A stretch of DNA of 64,000 nt, taken from Amyelois transitella. Its lineage: Eukaryota > Arthropoda > Insecta > Lepidoptera > Pyralidae. The DNA is taken from the NCBI RefSeq assembly GCF_032362555.1, contig NC_083532.1, positions 2,741,001-2,805,000 on the forward strand, written 5' to 3'. Each line of letters opens with the position of its first letter. The first letter of the stretch is position 1. This document shows positions 55,839 through 64,000 of this stretch, piece by piece. A model generated the notes under the pieces. It saw only the letters and a list, made by a program, of their open reading frames with translations, did not search any database and was not told where the DNA came from. Position numbers and translations under genes: made by a program.

Positions 55839-57422
55839 ATAACATTAATACATATTACAATGTCATTCATTATATTTGAACCACATATAAAAACCCCGCG
55901 TATATTTGGTTCTTTTATATCACTTGTGTACCACAGACATTGACCAGTAACATTAACTCATCGCGGTTTGTAAATTTGAGAATATTTTTTTAAAGTAAAT
56001 AGAATACTTAGGTAAACATTTTTAGGGCTCTCAAATAACGCAATACAACCAAAACAATGACTTATATTTTTTCTGTTTGCCTATTGATCTGGCTGGAAGA
56101 AGCACGACGGAGAGGAATCAAACATCAATAATTATTATTTCAACGGGAGATTGTAGGTAGCACCATTTAAACTAAACGACTTTCAATTCACAGAATGTGA
56201 ATGCGGCTTTACAAATCTATTGTGTTACCCAACACGTAAATTTGTGTTACAATAACACAGAAGTAATACATGCGTAACACATATGTCATACAAAAGCAAC
56301 ACAAAAGTAAAATATTTAAAATATTTTTTGGTTATAACTTGGTTATTTATTACAATTAGACGCTTATGAGCGATTCCACGCACACTTTAAAACACTTTGC
56401 ATAGAAATTCGGTACAAAAATAAACAAATCTCTGTTACTTACCTTCAAAATCACAATTTTAAATTTTTTATACAATCAGAGCAAATTATGTAACGGACTT
56501 TCAAAATGCCTCCTGTGACAAAACAACATTGTCTGCCTTTTTTACATTTATATGTCGGTAACAGTGATGCCATATTAATACTTTGTTTTGCTATTTGGTA
56601 GTTTTAATCAAAACAATGGGTATAAATTCGTCACACAAAAAAAATGTAACACAAAAGTAAAACGCTTTTTTTTATTTTAAACTGTCGTCAAACAAGTTAT
56701 ATCTGGAATTTTTGCACCGGTATTACAGTAACAGTAGGGGCTATCATATTATTCTTCGATGGTAAACATATATTTAAGGTATACTTTACAATTTATGGAG
56801 TATATCTTCATAATGGTAGTTCGACAAAAAGCGACCAAAAGTCACACAAAAAAATTGACAATTTCGGCGGCCTTACCCTTAAAATGTATCCAGCTACACG
56901 TGGTGTTTCAATCTTACGACTCCAAACTTTCAGGGGTAGGCAACAGGGAGTCTGGTAAATCGCGTTGCAAATTATAAGGAGGCATTCAGTAATCTGATTC
57001 TCGTTTGTATTAATTAGAAAAATACGTGGTTTTTATTGTACGTATCATACAACAAATATAAGAAGTGTAGGAAACCAAGCGGAACATGTAAGATCACATA
57101 TTTTTCTAACACCAATTTGTACCATGTTTCAAGTAAATAAAGAATATTTCATTTCATTTCATTTCATTTCAAGCGGACGGCAAAAATTCAAATGAGAGCA
57201 TCGTTCTGAGCGAACGGTGTCCAAACATTCAGACTTTCGGATTTATAATACTAGTAGCATTGTGATAAAGTTAAGCGTGTTCATGTTTATGAATAACTAT
57301 ACAACCTTAGCTACCAAACGCGATTTACCAGACACCCAGTACAAGAGACGTGTGTTTGCGGTAAATAAAACACGCGGCTACAATATCGTTATATTTATTT
57401 ATGATATAATACGCCGCGGCGA
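55839..57422. other. AT-rich spacer with (ATTTC)n
   Basis: A pentanucleotide run (TTTCA/ATTTC, about 5 units) at 57139-57172 follows ATAAAGAATATTTC and looks like a LINE tail. No gene recognised between the Tigger relic and Cul1. Confidence 0.4.
57394..57399 (-). promoter_or_regulatory. Candidate Cul1 polyadenylation signal
   Basis: AATAAA on the minus strand about 25 bases after the TGA, which is unusually close. A true longer 3' UTR may use a later signal. Confidence 0.35.
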
Positions 57423-63720
<6,298 letters not shown>

Positions 63721-63734
63721 TTATTATGTTTTCA

Positions 63735-63992
63735 TTTATACATACATACATAAAATCACGCCTCTTTCCCGGAGGGGTAGGCAGAGACTACCTCTTTCAA
63801 CTTGCTACGATCTCTGCATATTTCCTTCGCTTCATCCACATTCATAACTCTCTTCATACAAGCTCGGCGGTTTCGGGTACTTTTGACCTGACCCTTTACC
63901 AGGACGTCCTTAATTTGATCAAGATACGTTCGTCTAGGTCTTCCCACTCCGACCTTTCCCTCCACACCCTCCATGTATATCTGCTTAGTCAA
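63735..63992 (-). mobile_element. LINE-B 3' end, longest copy
   Basis: The minus strand encodes 78 aa from MTKQIYMEGVEGKVG through [15 protein letters not shown] to [11 protein letters not shown] and a stop, then (TATG)n. It extends the protein-coding part further 5' than the other copies and lies in a Cul1 intron. I cannot name the LINE clade with certainty. Confidence 0.85.
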
Positions 63993-64000
63993 CCTTTTTT

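Overview
The window looks like nuclear DNA of a moth or butterfly (Lepidoptera). The base composition is AT-rich, genes are split into many short exons with GT/AG introns, and introns and spacers are saturated with lepidopteran-style repeats: Helitrons ending in a GCGGACGAAGTCGCG hairpin plus CTAG, tRNA-derived SINEs, and SINE/LINE fragments with (ATGT)n tails. No bacterial operon, rRNA, CRISPR array or viral genome is visible. The species cannot be named from this sequence.

Three protein-coding genes are supported, all on the minus strand. (1) 15.57-33.29 kb: a secreted trypsin-like serine protease in 8 coding exons (about 498 aa) with signal peptide, six-cysteine CLIP-like domain, acidic linker and a complete S1 catalytic domain. 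A second possible first coding exon lies at 42.98-43.41 kb. (2) 45.02-52.74 kb: a 9-exon, 548-aa luciferase/4-coumarate-CoA-ligase-like adenylate-forming enzyme ending in a peroxisomal AKL signal. (3) 57.42-63.69 kb: the last nine coding exons of cullin-1; its 5' exons lie beyond the right edge. For every splice I checked, reading phases agree across the junction.

Layout: 0-15 kb is repeat-rich and AT-rich with no recognised coding exon, apart from two candidate untranslated first exons with GC-rich promoters and a decayed copy of the protease terminal exon. 15-33 kb is the protease with repeat-filled introns. 33.5-45 kb is mostly unassigned DNA with the isolated signal-peptide exon. 45-53 kb is the acyl-CoA ligase, with a piggyBac-like element in intron 1. 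53-57 kb holds an internally deleted LTR element nested in a Helitron-like repeat and a Tigger/pogo transposase remnant. 57-64 kb is cullin-1, with a solo LTR and a 540-bp alternating purine-pyrimidine microsatellite in its introns.

The three genes share no obvious pathway: extracellular proteolysis, peroxisomal acyl activation and SCF ubiquitin ligation. I did not find a convincing new multi-gene system. The most notable signals concern mobile DNA: repeated insertion of one LINE fragment family at the same site inside one SINE family, SINE tails lying against 5' splice sites (one forming part of a splice donor), a piggyBac-like element carrying an unknown ORF, and a degenerate duplicate of a protease exon.

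Repeat names used here are mine: SINE-A (about 270 bp, starts GCCGTGTGGTTCCCGG, ends TATGTATGTATGT), LINE-B (3' end of a non-LTR retrotransposon whose protein ends in [11 protein letters not shown]), SINE-D (tRNA-derived), Lep1 (Helitron), family H, family G and family K. Repeat boundaries are by eye and accurate to roughly 5-20 bases.
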